Positions 25,608 through 34,873 of a DNA stretch of 40,309 nucleotides are shown one piece after another; the stretch's first letter is position 1; each line of letters starts with the position of its first letter. The translations under genes and the position numbers were made by a program. Source of the stretch: Bifidobacterium simiiventris (lineage in GTDB: Bacteria; Actinomycetota; Actinomycetes; Actinomycetales; Bifidobacteriaceae); the NCBI RefSeq assembly GCF_019331715.1, contig NZ_JAHBBG010000019.1, forward strand, positions 1 through 40,309, given 5' to 3'. A model generated the notes under the pieces. The model did not search any database, had not been told where the DNA came from, and saw only the letters and a list, made by a program, of their open reading frames with translations.

Positions 25608-26768
25608 ATGACCGACGAACAGCAGCCCCTCGCATCCCCTCCCACGTCATTCGTGCCGTTGCGGCTTCCGGAACCATCATCCGAACCGTCCCGTGACGCG
25701 GCGGGCGGCCCGTCGTCGGGCGCGCCCGCGGTCAGCAGGAGTGGCCCGGCCGTCGTCATCCCCGGCATCGAACCGCTTACCGACGATCCGTGCGCCGCAT
25801 CGTCCGATGTCGAGCGCGTCCTGTCCGAGCCCGACCCACTGCTCGCACGTCCGCGCGTGTCGAGCCGCATACTGTGCGTCGTGTTCGGACTGCTGCTCAT
25901 CGCCGCCGCGTTCGGCGTGTGGTGGCTCGGCGTGCGCACCGAAACCGGCCAATCCTACGACGAGATCGTCGTCACGGGATTCGACGACGCGCTGCCCGGC
26001 TGGCTTGCGGCGACGCTCAGTCCGTTCATCGATTGGAACGTAGGCACGGTGATCCTCAATCTCACGGTGCTGCTGTCGCTGCTGCTCGGCGCGATCGCGG
26101 TCATCGTGACGATCGTACGCAAACGTTGGCTGTTGCTGGCCCAATCCGTCGCGATCGTCGTGCTGTGCTACGCGTCGACGTTCCTCAAGGAACTGCTGCC
26201 GCGGCCGTATCTGATCGATACGCAGACGCCGCACGCGAACTCCGCGCCGTCCGGTCACACGATGCTCGCGGCGGCCGCGTCAGTGCTGCTGCTGATCGCC
26301 GTACCGCGCGTATGGCGAGCGGTGTGCGCGGTGATATCGGCCGGATTTACTGCGGTGATTGGACTTTCGGTGATCGCCGGCGGCTGGCATCGGCCGACCG
26401 ACGCGGCGATGTCGGTGCTGCTGGTCGGCGGATGGACGCTGATCGTACTCGCGTTCACGGCGAAAACCGCGATGGACAGGCCGGGCAGCCGCGTCTCGTC
26501 GGCGAGCATACAGATCGTCGGCACGGTGATGATCACGGCCGGACTGCTCGGCATCACATACGCTGCATACGTTATCTGGCAGGTGCTGCCCGGACTCGCG
26601 CTGAGCGCGGCATGGTCCGCTTCGGGCGCGTATCTGTCGACGATCGTGGGCGTGAACGGCGTGACGTTGCTGACCGTCGGCCTCATACTCGCGATGCGGC
26701 AGCTGACCGCCGCCCCGCTGAGCCGGCTCGGCCTGATCGGCGCCCCGCCAGCCCCGCCGAAGCAGTAG
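25608..26768 (+). CDS. PAP2 family phosphatase, membrane protein
   Basis: The 386-residue protein has a Pro/Ser-rich cytoplasmic lead (residues 1-85) and then about seven membrane helices. The lipid-phosphate-phosphatase motifs are all present: KELLPRPY near residue 205, SAPSGHT near 222 and GGWHRPTD near 262, with the catalytic histidines in PSGH and WHRPTD. Members dephosphorylate undecaprenyl pyrophosphate, phosphatidate or similar lipids; which substrate is used here cannot be told. The placement next to a class A PBP and ffs would suit an envelope role, but they are separate transcripts. The start is the ATG after the TAGAAT box. Confidence 0.88.
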   Translation: MTDEQQPLASPPTSFVPLRLPEPSSEPSRDAAGGPSSGAPAVSRSGPAVVIPGIEPLTDDPCAASSDVERVLSEPDPLLARPRVSSRILCVVFGLLLIAAAFGVWWLGVRTETGQSYDEIVVTGFDDALPGWLAATLSPFIDWNVGTVILNLTVLLSLLLGAIAVIVTIVRKRWLLLAQSVAIVVLCYASTFLKELLPRPYLIDTQTPHANSAPSGHTMLAAAASVLLLIAVPRVWRAVCAVISAGFTAVIGLSVIAGGWHRPTDAAMSVLLVGGWTLIVLAFTAKTAMDRPGSRVSSASIQIVGTVMITAGLLGITYAAYVIWQVLPGLALSAAWSASGAYLSTIVGVNGVTLLTVGLILAMRQLTAAPLSRLGLIGAPPAPPKQ

Positions 26769-26811
26769 CGAGGCCGCGGCCGCCACACGACGGTTTTGGC
26801 CTTTGGCCGCA

Positions 26812-26832
26812 CGTCATGGTTAATATGACGTT
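26812..26832. promoter_or_regulatory. Inverted repeat upstream of topA
   Basis: ACGTCAT (26812-26818) and ATGACGT (26826-26832) flank GGTTAAT. It lies 28 bases before topA, at the expected promoter position, and may be an operator. Short enough to be chance. Confidence 0.3.
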
Positions 26833-26860
26833 CCGTAAGGCAAGTATGTAAGGAGCAGTC

Positions 26861-29854
26861 ATGGCAACCGGCAGCAAGCTCGTCATCGTGGAGTCTCCCA
26901 CCAAGGCCAAGAAGATCGGCGGGTATCTCGGCGAAGGGTACACCGTCAAGGCATCGGTGGGCCACATCCGCGATCTCGCCCAGCCCAGCCAGGTGCCCGC
27001 CGCCGACAAGGAGAAGTTCGGCAAGTTCGGCGTGGACGTCCAGGACGGGTTCAAGCCGTATTACATCGTCGACGGAGACAAGAAAAAAACCGTCGCCGAC
27101 CTCAAATCCGCGCTGAAAACGGCCGACGAACTCTACCTCGCGACCGATGAGGATCGCGAAGGCGAGGCGATCGCGTGGCACCTCGTGCAGACGCTCAAGC
27201 CGAAGGTGCCTGTCAAGCGCATGGTGTTCCACGAGATCACGCCCGAGGCGATCAAGGCGTCGCTGACCAACACGCGCGACGTGGACGGCGCGATGGTCGA
27301 CGCGCAGGAGACGCGCCGCATCCTCGACCGACTCTATGGCTACGAGCTCTCGCCCGTGCTGTGGCGCAAGGTCGGCCCCGGCCTGTCCGCCGGCCGCGTG
27401 CAGTCCGTCGCCACCCGACTGATCGTCGAGCGCGAGCGCGAGCGCATGGCGTTCGTCCGTGCGCCCTACTGGGACGTGACCGCCGAACTCGTCGCCCCCG
27501 ACGCCGAAGGCCAGGACGCGCAGTTCGACGCGCGCATGATCTCGCTCGGCGGCAAGCGGCTCGCCGTCTCCAAGGACTTCGGTGCGGACGGCAAGCTCAC
27601 GCCGGACGGGTTCGCCGGCAACGTCCTCCAACTCGACGAATCATCCGCGAACGCCGTCGCGGAAACGCTCAAAACCGCCGCGTTCACGGTGATGTCCACC
27701 GAATCCAAGCCGTACCGCCGCCGTCCGCAGCCGCCGTTCACCACGTCCACGCTGCAGCAGACCGCCGGCAACCGGCTTGGCATGAGCTCGCGCCAGACCA
27801 TGCGCGCCGCGCAGGGCCTGTACGAGAACGGCTACATCACCTACATGCGTACCGATTCGGTCACGCTCTCGCAGGAGGCGATCGCGGCCGCCCGCAACGC
27901 CGTCGAATACCACTTCGGCAAGGCGTTCCTGTCGGACGCGCCCAAGCAGTACGCGACCAAAACCGCCGGCGCGCAGGAGGCGCACGAATGCATTCGCCCG
28001 GCCGGCGCGCGGTTCCGCGACCCGGCCGAACTGGCAAGTCTTGTGCCGCCGGACCAGCTGAAACTGTATACGCTGATCTGGCAGCGTACGTTGGCATCGC
28101 AGATGGCCGACGCGACCGGATCGACCGCGACCGTGCGGCTTTCGGCGCCGGCGGGCGCGGCGTACGGCGAGGCCGTGTTCCAGGCGTCGGGCACGGTGAT
28201 CGAGTTCTTCGGCTTCATGAAGGCGACCGGAGAGGGGCGCAAGGCGGCTTCCGGTGCTGGTGCCGGCGCGGCCGGCGCGAAGGCCGAGGCGAACGATGGC
28301 GGCAAAGCCGCGAAGAACAGCGAGGAGAACGCGTCGCTGCCGCCGATGAGCGTCGGCCAGCAGGTCGCCGCCGACGATGTGAGCGCGGACGGCCACGAAA
28401 CGCAGCCGCCGGCACGCTACACTGAGGCGTCGCTCGTCAAGACCTTGGAGGCCAAGGAGATCGGCCGTCCGTCGACGTACGCGAGCATCATCTCGACGAT
28501 CATCGACCGCGGATACGTGTACGAGCGCGGCCGGGCGCTGATCCCGTCGTGGCTTGCGTTCTCGGTCATCAAACTGCTCGAGACGAAGTTCCCGAAGTAC
28601 GTGGACTACGAGTTCACGGCCGACATGGAGAACGGACTTGACCAGATCGCGCACGGGCGTGAAACCGGGCGTGACTGGCTGACGCGGTTTTACTTCGGGT
28701 CGGGCGAGGGCGCGGCCGCGAACGCCGACGAGGCGCACGCGGGCCTGCAGCAGCAGGTCGCGCAGCTCGGCGAGATCGATGCGCGCGCGATCAACACGAT
28801 CGACATCGGCGACGGGCTGCATGTGCGCGTCGGCCGGTACGGCCCGTATCTGGAAGATATGGAACACCTGGACGCGGAGGGCAACCCGAAGCGCGCATCC
28901 CTGCCGGAGACGCTGGCGCCGGACGAGCTGACCGTCGAGGTCGGGCATGACCTGATCGAGCACAACTCGGGCGGACCGCGCGTGCTCGGTGTGGACCCGG
29001 TGAGCGGTGGCACGGTCGAGGTGCGCAACGGGCGGTTCGGGCCGTATGTGGCGCTCGTGCCGGCGGAGGCTGCGGCTGCCGAGACGACGGGTGCAGGTGA
29101 GGTCGCCTCGGCTGGCTCGACCGAGGCGGAGACCAAGACCAAGGCAAAGAAGACCACCAAGAAGGCCGTCGCCACGCCGAAGCCCAAGATGGCGTCGCTG
29201 TTCAAGACGATGAGCCCCGAATCGCTCACGCTCGAGGACGCGTTGCGTCTGCTCAGCCTGCCGCGACTCGTGGGCACCTACGAGGAGACGAACGCGGAGA
29301 CCGGCGAAATCGGCGAATCCAGGGTCGAAGCGAACAACGGCCGCTACGGTCCGTACCTGACCAAGACGGCGGTGGACGGCAAGAGTGAGACGCGTTCACT
29401 CGGCTCGGAGGACGAGATCTTCACGGTCGACATCGACAAGGCGAAGGAACTGTTCTCCCAGCCGAAGTACGGTCGCGGCCGTGGACGCGGCGCGGCCAAG
29501 CCGCCGCTGCGCGAGCTCGGCCCGGACCCGGAGACCGGCAAGCCGGTGACCATCAAGGACGGCTTCTACGGCGCGTACATCACCGACGGCGAAACCAACC
29601 GCACGGTGCCCAAGCAGTACACGCCCGAGTCGATCGAACCGGCCGAGGCGTTCCGCCTGCTCGCCGAAAAGCGCGCGGCCGGCCCGGCCAAAAAGCGCAC
29701 GCGCAAGACCGCGGCCTCCAAGACCAAGTCCAGCACGGCTGCGAAGAAGACGACAACCAAGAAGACCGCAGCCTCCAAGACCAAGGCGGCTTCTCCCGCG
29801 AAGAAGACGACCACGCGCAAGTTCGCCGCCAAGAAGACCGCCGAGGCCGCATGA
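26861..29854 (+). CDS. topA: DNA topoisomerase I
   Basis: TopA relaxes negative supercoils through a 5'-phosphotyrosyl link. The 997 residues show the Toprim start [18 protein letters not shown] (residues 7-24), the metal motif [14 protein letters not shown] near 89 and the active-site Tyr328 in YMRTDS. An Ala/Gly-rich insert lies near 465-500. The C-terminus has four repeats with [24 protein letters not shown] and GFYGAYIT, and ends in a Lys/Ala/Thr-rich basic tail (last roughly 55 residues) as in other actinobacteria. An AAGGAG ribosome-binding site precedes the ATG. The stop overlaps the tmk start (ATGA), so topA, tmk and holB are one coupled operon. Confidence 0.97.
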   Translation: MATGSKLVIVESPTKAKKIGGYLGEGYTVKASVGHIRDLAQPSQVPAADKEKFGKFGVDVQDGFKPYYIVDGDKKKTVADLKSALKTADELYLATDEDREGEAIAWHLVQTLKPKVPVKRMVFHEITPEAIKASLTNTRDVDGAMVDAQETRRILDRLYGYELSPVLWRKVGPGLSAGRVQSVATRLIVERERERMAFVRAPYWDVTAELVAPDAEGQDAQFDARMISLGGKRLAVSKDFGADGKLTPDGFAGNVLQLDESSANAVAETLKTAAFTVMSTESKPYRRRPQPPFTTSTLQQTAGNRLGMSSRQTMRAAQGLYENGYITYMRTDSVTLSQEAIAAARNAVEYHFGKAFLSDAPKQYATKTAGAQEAHECIRPAGARFRDPAELASLVPPDQLKLYTLIWQRTLASQMADATGSTATVRLSAPAGAAYGEAVFQASGTVIEFFGFMKATGEGRKAASGAGAGAAGAKAEANDGGKAAKNSEENASLPPMSVGQQVAADDVSADGHETQPPARYTEASLVKTLEAKEIGRPSTYASIISTIIDRGYVYERGRALIPSWLAFSVIKLLETKFPKYVDYEFTADMENGLDQIAHGRETGRDWLTRFYFGSGEGAAANADEAHAGLQQQVAQLGEIDARAINTIDIGDGLHVRVGRYGPYLEDMEHLDAEGNPKRASLPETLAPDELTVEVGHDLIEHNSGGPRVLGVDPVSGGTVEVRNGRFGPYVALVPAEAAAAETTGAGEVASAGSTEAETKTKAKKTTKKAVATPKPKMASLFKTMSPESLTLEDALRLLSLPRLVGTYEETNAETGEIGESRVEANNGRYGPYLTKTAVDGKSETRSLGSEDEIFTVDIDKAKELFSQPKYGRGRGRGAAKPPLRELGPDPETGKPVTIKDGFYGAYITDGETNRTVPKQYTPESIEPAEAFRLLAEKRAAGPAKKRTRKTAASKTKSSTAAKKTTTKKTAASKTKAASPAKKTTTRKFAAKKTAEAA

Positions 29855-30603
29855 CCGGAGTGTTTGTTTCGTTTGAGGGCGTCGACGGCGTGGGCAAAAC
29901 CACGCAGGTCGAGCGGTTGTGCGCATACCTTGAGGCGCAGGGCCGCGAAGTGGTGGTCACCCGCGAGCCGGGAGGCACACCGCTGGGCCAGGCGATCCGC
30001 CGCATGCTGCTGCATGGCGTGGAGGGTGCGGCCGATATCGCCGCCCGCGCCGAGGCGTTGTTGTTCGCGGCCGACCGCGCCCAGCACGTGGCCGAGGTCA
30101 TCCGCCCGGCACTCGAACGTGGGGCGGTCGTCATCACCGACCGGTATCTCGACTCGTCGCTCGCCTATCAGGCGGGTGGTCGCGAGCTCACCTCCGCCGA
30201 GATCCGCTCCTTAAGCATGTGGGCCACGAACAACCTGCTGCCGGCCCGCACGTACCTGCTCGACATGGACCCGGCGCTTTCGCATGCCCGGCTCCAGCAT
30301 GAAGCCGACCGTATGGAATCCGCGGGCGACGGCTTCCAGACCCGCACCCGTCAGGCGTTCCTCGACCTGGCCGCCGCCGAGCCGGACCGGTTCCGCGTGA
30401 TCGACGCGAGCAAATCGATCGAAGACGTGTGGGCGCAGATTCGTGAGGATATCGACGAGGTGATCGCCGGGGGAGAAGAAGATTTCTCGGCTTCGCTGTG
30501 CTCCGCTCGAAATGACAAGGGAACGGAATTGCGCTCCGACCGCAATAACAATGAGGACGGCAATGCCTCTCGACATGACATGATGACGGGCGGTGTGCGA
30601 TGA
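29851..30603 (+). CDS. tmk: Thymidylate kinase
   Basis: Tmk phosphorylates dTMP to dTDP. It has [12 protein letters not shown] (P-loop at residues 10-17), the DR motif in [17 protein letters not shown] near 92 and the LID region [20 protein letters not shown] near 150. The conserved fold ends near residue 206. The remaining roughly 44 residues (from [20 protein letters not shown] onward) are not part of the kinase family and appear to be read-through of a dispersed repeat (see 30470-30600). The start overlaps the topA stop and the stop overlaps the holB start (both ATGA), so the extended frame preserves coupling. Confidence 0.94.
   Translation: MTGVFVSFEGVDGVGKTTQVERLCAYLEAQGREVVVTREPGGTPLGQAIRRMLLHGVEGAADIAARAEALLFAADRAQHVAEVIRPALERGAVVITDRYLDSSLAYQAGGRELTSAEIRSLSMWATNNLLPARTYLLDMDPALSHARLQHEADRMESAGDGFQTRTRQAFLDLAAAEPDRFRVIDASKSIEDVWAQIREDIDEVIAGGEEDFSASLCSARNDKGTELRSDRNNNEDGNASRHDMMTGGVR
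30470..30600. repeat. Probable dispersed repeat inside the tmk 3' end
   Basis: The stretch CTCGGCTTCGCTGTGCTCCG, followed by CTCGAAATGACAAGG, is typical of short dispersed repeats seen in many bacterial genomes, whose reverse frame reads [12 protein letters not shown] or similar. Here it forms the non-conserved tail of tmk. Only one copy is in this window, so dispersal is from memory of such sequences, not shown here. Confidence 0.5.
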
Positions 30604-31775
30604 GCGTATGGGATTCGATCGTCGGCCAGAAACCGGTCGTGGAACAGCTCAAGGCCATCTCCACCGGCGACCCGAAGGCCATCGCGCAGTCGTGGCTGAT
30701 CTGCGGCCCTCCCGGTTCCGGACGGTCGAACGTGGCCAAGGCGTTCGCCGCCGCGCTCGAAAGCCCCGATCACGGCCTGAACGACGAGCCGACCAAAACC
30801 ACGCGTGAAGTCCTCGCCGGCACGCACCCTGACGTGACCGTCCTCGCCACGAATAAGGTCACTATCGGCATCGACGAGGTGCGCGACCTGATCGGCGTCA
30901 GCGAGCAGATGCCCGGCACCGCGCCGTGGCGGATCATCATCATCGAAGACGTCGACCGTATGCTCGAACGCACTACGAACGTGCTGCTCAAGGAGATCGA
31001 AGAGCCGGCCGAACACACGATCTGGCTGTTGTGCGCCCCGAGCGCACAGGACGTGCTGCCCACGATCCGGTCGCGCACCCGCATCGTGAACCTTGCTGTG
31101 CCCACGAACAAGGCCGTCGCCGCGTTCCTCATGAACACCGTGAACCCGTCCCTGCCCGACAACCGGCGCTTTACCGAGCACGTGGCCGCCCGCGCAGCCC
31201 GGCTCGCGGAAGGCCATATCGGCGTGGCCCGGTTGTACGCTACGAACGAGCGCGTGATGACCGACCGCGACGAACTGATCGTCGGCGTGATCGGCCTGCG
31301 ACGCGCGTCCGATGCGGTGCTGCTCGCCGGCAATCTGATCGACAACGCGAAAGGTCAGGCCGAAGCGGATGTGGAAGCGCAGGCGGCGCGCGCCGAAGCT
31401 GATTTCCGTCGCGTCAATGGTCTGGGGGAGAAGGATCGCATCCCGCTCAACCTGCGCGGCGCGTACAACCAGATCGCCAAAAAGGACGAGCTCAAACGTC
31501 AGGCGACCCGTCGCAGTCGCGACGTGCTCGACCGTGCGCTCAACTCGGTCGCCAGCGTGTACCGCGACGTGGCCGTGATGCAGAACAACGCGGAGGACGC
31601 GGTCGGCATCATCAATCTGGAGAACCGCGAGGCGATCGCGGAACTGTCGGCGCGGCTGAACCGGGCCGGTGCGGTGCGGCGGTTGGACGACATCGCCACG
31701 GCCCGCCGCCGTCTCGCCGGCAACGGCAACCCCACCCTCCTGTTCGAGGCCCTCTTCTGCGCCTTGATTCCGTAG
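30600..31775 (+). CDS. holB: DNA polymerase III subunit delta'
   Basis: Delta' is part of the clamp loader. The 391-residue protein has the family opening [16 protein letters not shown] and a P-loop-like GPPGSGRS (residues 36-43), with Arg in place of the catalytic Lys as is common in delta' subunits that do not hydrolyse ATP. It continues with [13 protein letters not shown] near 100, the [20 protein letters not shown] segment and a SRTR sensor region near 160. The C-terminal half is the helical clamp-loader domain. The start overlaps the tmk stop. It is the last gene of the topA-tmk-holB operon. Confidence 0.93.
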   Translation: MSVWDSIVGQKPVVEQLKAISTGDPKAIAQSWLICGPPGSGRSNVAKAFAAALESPDHGLNDEPTKTTREVLAGTHPDVTVLATNKVTIGIDEVRDLIGVSEQMPGTAPWRIIIIEDVDRMLERTTNVLLKEIEEPAEHTIWLLCAPSAQDVLPTIRSRTRIVNLAVPTNKAVAAFLMNTVNPSLPDNRRFTEHVAARAARLAEGHIGVARLYATNERVMTDRDELIVGVIGLRRASDAVLLAGNLIDNAKGQAEADVEAQAARAEADFRRVNGLGEKDRIPLNLRGAYNQIAKKDELKRQATRRSRDVLDRALNSVASVYRDVAVMQNNAEDAVGIINLENREAIAELSARLNRAGAVRRLDDIATARRRLAGNGNPTLLFEALFCALIP

Positions 31776-31879
31776 GGATGATACTTCCGAGGCCGTGTCT
31801 GTCTGCGCGCGATGATCACATTCGTGTAGAGAGACGTTCGATAATACGCATTTGGCAAGTGTTTCCCGACATGCACCGT

Positions 31880-31908
31880 TTGCGTATTGGTCTTGTTTTT
31901 GGCATAAT
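31880..31908 (+). promoter_or_regulatory. Candidate promoter of the DUF3800-SIR2 pair
   Basis: TTGCGT (31880-31885) and CATAAT (31903-31908) are 17 bases apart, in the AT-rich gap after holB. Transcription would start near 31915, before the hairpin at 31934-31972. Confidence 0.45.
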
Positions 31909-31933
31909 AATATTCGCTTTCTCTCGCAAGAGG

Positions 31934-31972
31934 AAGGCTCCAAGTCGCCGGGGGTATTCCCCCGGCAGCCTT
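31934..31972 (+). terminator. Hairpin between holB and the DUF3800 gene
   Basis: GCCGGGGG (31947-31954) pairs with CCCCCGGC (31959-31966) over TATT; AAGGCT (31934-31939) pairs with AGCCTT (31967-31972), followed by TCTCATTCC. It may end the topA operon, or act as an attenuator in the leader of the DUF3800 gene, since it lies after that gene's candidate promoter. Confidence 0.6.
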
Positions 31973-32001
31973 TCTCATTCCGTCCACTCGTCAGGAGTCC
32001 G

Positions 32002-32676
32002 ATGAGCGAACTGAGCATCTTTGTGGACGAGTCCGGTGAATGGGGCAAACGGTCGGAATATTATCTCATCACACTGGTCTTCCATGTTCAGTCGGAGCCT
32101 ATTGTGGAGCATATTGCCAGTTATGGACGGCATTTGGCTGACTCGAGATTGCCCGATATCCCCTTTCATGCTGGACCGTTGTTCAACGGGCACGATGACT
32201 ATGAGCATGTGGATCTGTCGGATCGAAAGCGCCTCTTCGTTGCGTTTTTCAACCTTGTACGTAACTTGCCGTTTCGTTATGTGACATTCGCTCATCACAA
32301 AAGCGTGTTTGACGGGCGCAAAAGCAGGTTTGAAGCCCAGCTCAAGCGTGATCTTGCTGACTTCCTCCTCTCTCATCTGGATGAGTTGCAGTCCTATAAA
32401 ACGATCAAGGTGTATTACGATAACGGGCAACAGGTCGTATCGAATGCGCTGAAAGCTGCTATCGATTATGCCCTGTCCAAGGAAGCGGTCGTATATAAGG
32501 ATGCCCAGCCGAAGGACTATCGACTTGAACAAACCGCTGATCTGATGTGCACCATCGAGCTTACGGCTTTGAAATTCGATTCGGGAGAAGAAACCGCTAC
32601 GGATCTCAAAATGTTCAGAAACCGACGCGACTTTCGGAAAAATTATCTGAAGATTCTACGTCGTAAGCGGTTCTGA
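32002..32676 (+). CDS. DUF3800 domain protein
   Basis: The 224-residue protein opens with SIFVDESGEWG, the acidic first strand of DUF3800. It also has YDNGQQ near residue 136 and the closing EQTADLMCTIEL motif near 175, where family members keep a Q-x-AD pair. The pattern of acidic residues resembles an RNase H-like nuclease fold; that is inference. No signal or membrane segment is present. DUF3800 proteins are accessory, phage- or defence-associated genes with no settled role. The gene precedes the SIR2 gene by 45 bases on the same strand, so the two are probably co-transcribed. The ATG has CAGGAG at good spacing; the longer frame upstream crosses the hairpin and is not preferred. Base use is AT-richer than the core genes. 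Confidence 0.82.
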   Translation: MSELSIFVDESGEWGKRSEYYLITLVFHVQSEPIVEHIASYGRHLADSRLPDIPFHAGPLFNGHDDYEHVDLSDRKRLFVAFFNLVRNLPFRYVTFAHHKSVFDGRKSRFEAQLKRDLADFLLSHLDELQSYKTIKVYYDNGQQVVSNALKAAIDYALSKEAVVYKDAQPKDYRLEQTADLMCTIELTALKFDSGEETATDLKMFRNRRDFRKNYLKILRRKRF

Positions 32677-32721
32677 TGCTCCCGTGTGGGATGCGTATCG
32701 GCTACATAGAAGAGGTTTGCT

Positions 32722-34149
32722 GTGGCTTATCGGTATGAAGACGATATTACGCGTAAAGATTTGTTGCGCCTCATTGCAAAGGCTTCTCGTCAAGGATTGC
32801 TTGGGCTTTTCGCCGGCGCAGGATTGTCGATAGATGTGCTTGGCAAGGACAAGACCTTGAATTGGCGTCAACTATTGCAACGTTGCGCTACAGTCATGGA
32901 ACGCGGAGAGATCGACCAGGAAAAGCTGTTTGGTACCGATGCTATGCAGCATCTCGACTATCCGGGTATCGCCACGGAGCTATGCCATCTGTATGCTAAA
33001 TCCCATAACGATATCAGTGAGACTCAAAGCATTCAAGTGCTGAAACAGGTGGTTGCAGAACAGATCGCTGGATATCCCGATCCATCGAAGGAAAAAGGCG
33101 GACGATATGAGGAATATTTCGAGAAGTTGAATTTCGACTGGATCGTAACAACGAATTACGATTCAGTCGTCGAGACGCTGTTGCAGGGAAAAGCATTGCC
33201 GCTGTTGACTCATGATGCTTTTGTGAATGTGGCTAATCTTACGCCCGTCTGCCACATCCATGGCAGTGCGATGGATCCATCTTCGATTGTTATCACGCAG
33301 GACGATTACACGAGATTCTTCCGTGCCGGCAATTATTGGCAGGCGAGAATGCCCTTTCTGATCAAGGAGCATCTCGTCTTGATGTTGGGCTACGGTATCG
33401 GCGATTCCAATATCACATCCGCTATGGATTGGTGTGACTCGGTTTACAAGAACGATACCCCGGAATACTCATATCCGGTGGTGCAGGTGAACTACACTGA
33501 CAGTGATAACGCGTCAGAGAAACCATATATCAAACATTATGGGGACAGCGAGATCTATGTGATCGACACGAATAGTCTTACTTCATTACTGGACGAGCTG
33601 ATGACAGTGTGTGATGCTGTGGATCGGGAACGGGAGCAGCTGGAGCGGGAAATAGAAAATAAGCGGAACATGTTTAATTCATCTGATGATAAATATGTGC
33701 TGAGTTTTATTAAAAATGAAACATTTCGACACAGAGTATTGGATTTCATGAAAGAACTTGGAAGTGAGTATGGTTTTCTTTGGTCTGACTTTTTGAGTTT
33801 CTTCGATCGCGTTATAGCAATGGCATACGATAAGCCAACTATAATATGGGATTTCCCCAAATATGCTGCTTGGTTGAGGATGCTTATTGATATTGGTGCC
33901 AGAGTTGATCCATTAAGAATTCCGCCGAAGCTATTTCATCAATGCTGTGATAAATTTAATGATGTAGTCGGTTATATTAGCTATGACAAAGGCTCTTCTT
34001 GGGAGGCTGCGGACGTATGGCGTGACCGAGGAGATGAGATCGGGACGTCGTTTCAACTGCAGATGTACCGTTATTTTGTAGCTCAAAGATTAGATGATTC
34101 CAGGAAATTACTGGAAAAGAAGTTTTCGAAATTACGTGATCTTAAGTAG
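32722..34149 (+). CDS. SIR2-like domain protein, candidate NADase effector
   Basis: The 475-residue protein has a SIR2_2-type N-terminal domain: FAGAGLS (residues 30-36) for NAD binding, TTNYD (143-147), catalytic-type His180 in CHIHGS, and LGYGIGDSNI near 225. Such domains in bacterial defence proteins deplete NAD+ on infection. Residues about 290-475 form a helical, charged domain (a coiled-coil-like DREREQLEREIENKR near 297) that I do not recognise; it could be a sensor or oligomerisation module. The start is GTG with AGAGG upstream. The 3' half is clearly AT-rich compared with the flanking core genes, which suggests horizontal transfer. With the DUF3800 gene it forms a two-gene cassette between holB and the PEBP gene. 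Confidence 0.85.
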   Translation: MAYRYEDDITRKDLLRLIAKASRQGLLGLFAGAGLSIDVLGKDKTLNWRQLLQRCATVMERGEIDQEKLFGTDAMQHLDYPGIATELCHLYAKSHNDISETQSIQVLKQVVAEQIAGYPDPSKEKGGRYEEYFEKLNFDWIVTTNYDSVVETLLQGKALPLLTHDAFVNVANLTPVCHIHGSAMDPSSIVITQDDYTRFFRAGNYWQARMPFLIKEHLVLMLGYGIGDSNITSAMDWCDSVYKNDTPEYSYPVVQVNYTDSDNASEKPYIKHYGDSEIYVIDTNSLTSLLDELMTVCDAVDREREQLEREIENKRNMFNSSDDKYVLSFIKNETFRHRVLDFMKELGSEYGFLWSDFLSFFDRVIAMAYDKPTIIWDFPKYAAWLRMLIDIGARVDPLRIPPKLFHQCCDKFNDVVGYISYDKGSSWEAADVWRDRGDEIGTSFQLQMYRYFVAQRLDDSRKLLEKKFSKLRDLK

Positions 34150-34237
34150 ATAGTGCGAATACAACCTTTTCTGTGACGTGTCGATCTTTTTGCGCTTGTA
34201 TCTCGGTCGTTGGGATCGTGCCCGAACGTACCCGCGA

Positions 34238-34243
34238 TACACT
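34238..34243 (+). promoter_or_regulatory. -10 box of a probable leaderless promoter for the PEBP-like gene
   Basis: TACACT ends 6 bases before the ATG at 34250, and the intervening GAAGCC is not a ribosome-binding site. No good -35 is visible at the usual distance. Confidence 0.5.
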
Positions 34244-34249
34244 GAAGCC

Positions 34250-34804
34250 ATGAAGATTTCCGCTGATTTCACGGTGGTGCCCGACGACTTCGCGAAAGCC
34301 GCCGCGCCCGAATATCGCAATGGCGGCGTGCCCGTCATCTCCTTCCCGTTCTACATCGACCAGATCGACCCATCCGTGCGCTACCTGCACTGGACGTTCA
34401 CCGATCCCGATTCGATTCCGGTGTGCGGCTTCGAATGGATCCACTGGACGGTCGCGAACCTGCCGATCGACGCGCTCATGTATGACTTCAACGATTCGCA
34501 TGCGCTGCAGATCCCGCCGGACTTCTCGCGCCAGCTTCCCGCGATGATCCCGGAGGCCGTGCAGGGCCGCAATTCGTCGGCCAGCAAGTTCGTGGGCCGC
34601 GACAATGATCCGGCTATCACGATGCGCTACAACGGCCCGCAGCCGCCGGACAAGGACCACGACTACTACCTGCACGTGTGGGGCACCAAGGAGCCGTTGC
34701 CCGGCCTCAACCAAGGATTCTGGATGAACGAGCTGCTTCACGCACTGAGAAACTGCGGCGAAACCCCGGACCAGGGCGGTATCTTCGTTACCGGAAAAGC
34801 GTGA
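34250..34804 (+). CDS. YbhB/YbcL family Raf-kinase-inhibitor-like (PEBP) protein
   Basis: The 184-residue protein matches the bacterial phosphatidylethanolamine-binding-protein family: SVRYLHWTFTDPDS near residue 45, the core WIHWTVANLP near 64 and the C-terminal HDYYLHVWGTKEPLPGL block. The biochemical role of these cytoplasmic proteins in bacteria is unknown. It is a single-gene unit; the ATG was chosen because of the upstream -10 box and because the conserved fold begins directly after it. Confidence 0.88.
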   Translation: MKISADFTVVPDDFAKAAAPEYRNGGVPVISFPFYIDQIDPSVRYLHWTFTDPDSIPVCGFEWIHWTVANLPIDALMYDFNDSHALQIPPDFSRQLPAMIPEAVQGRNSSASKFVGRDNDPAITMRYNGPQPPDKDHDYYLHVWGTKEPLPGLNQGFWMNELLHALRNCGETPDQGGIFVTGKA

Positions 34805-34873
34805 TTCACCAGAAATAGGAAGCCATACGGCTCTCATAGAGAAAGTCACAGCAGTCATCAGAAAGGAAGCAAC

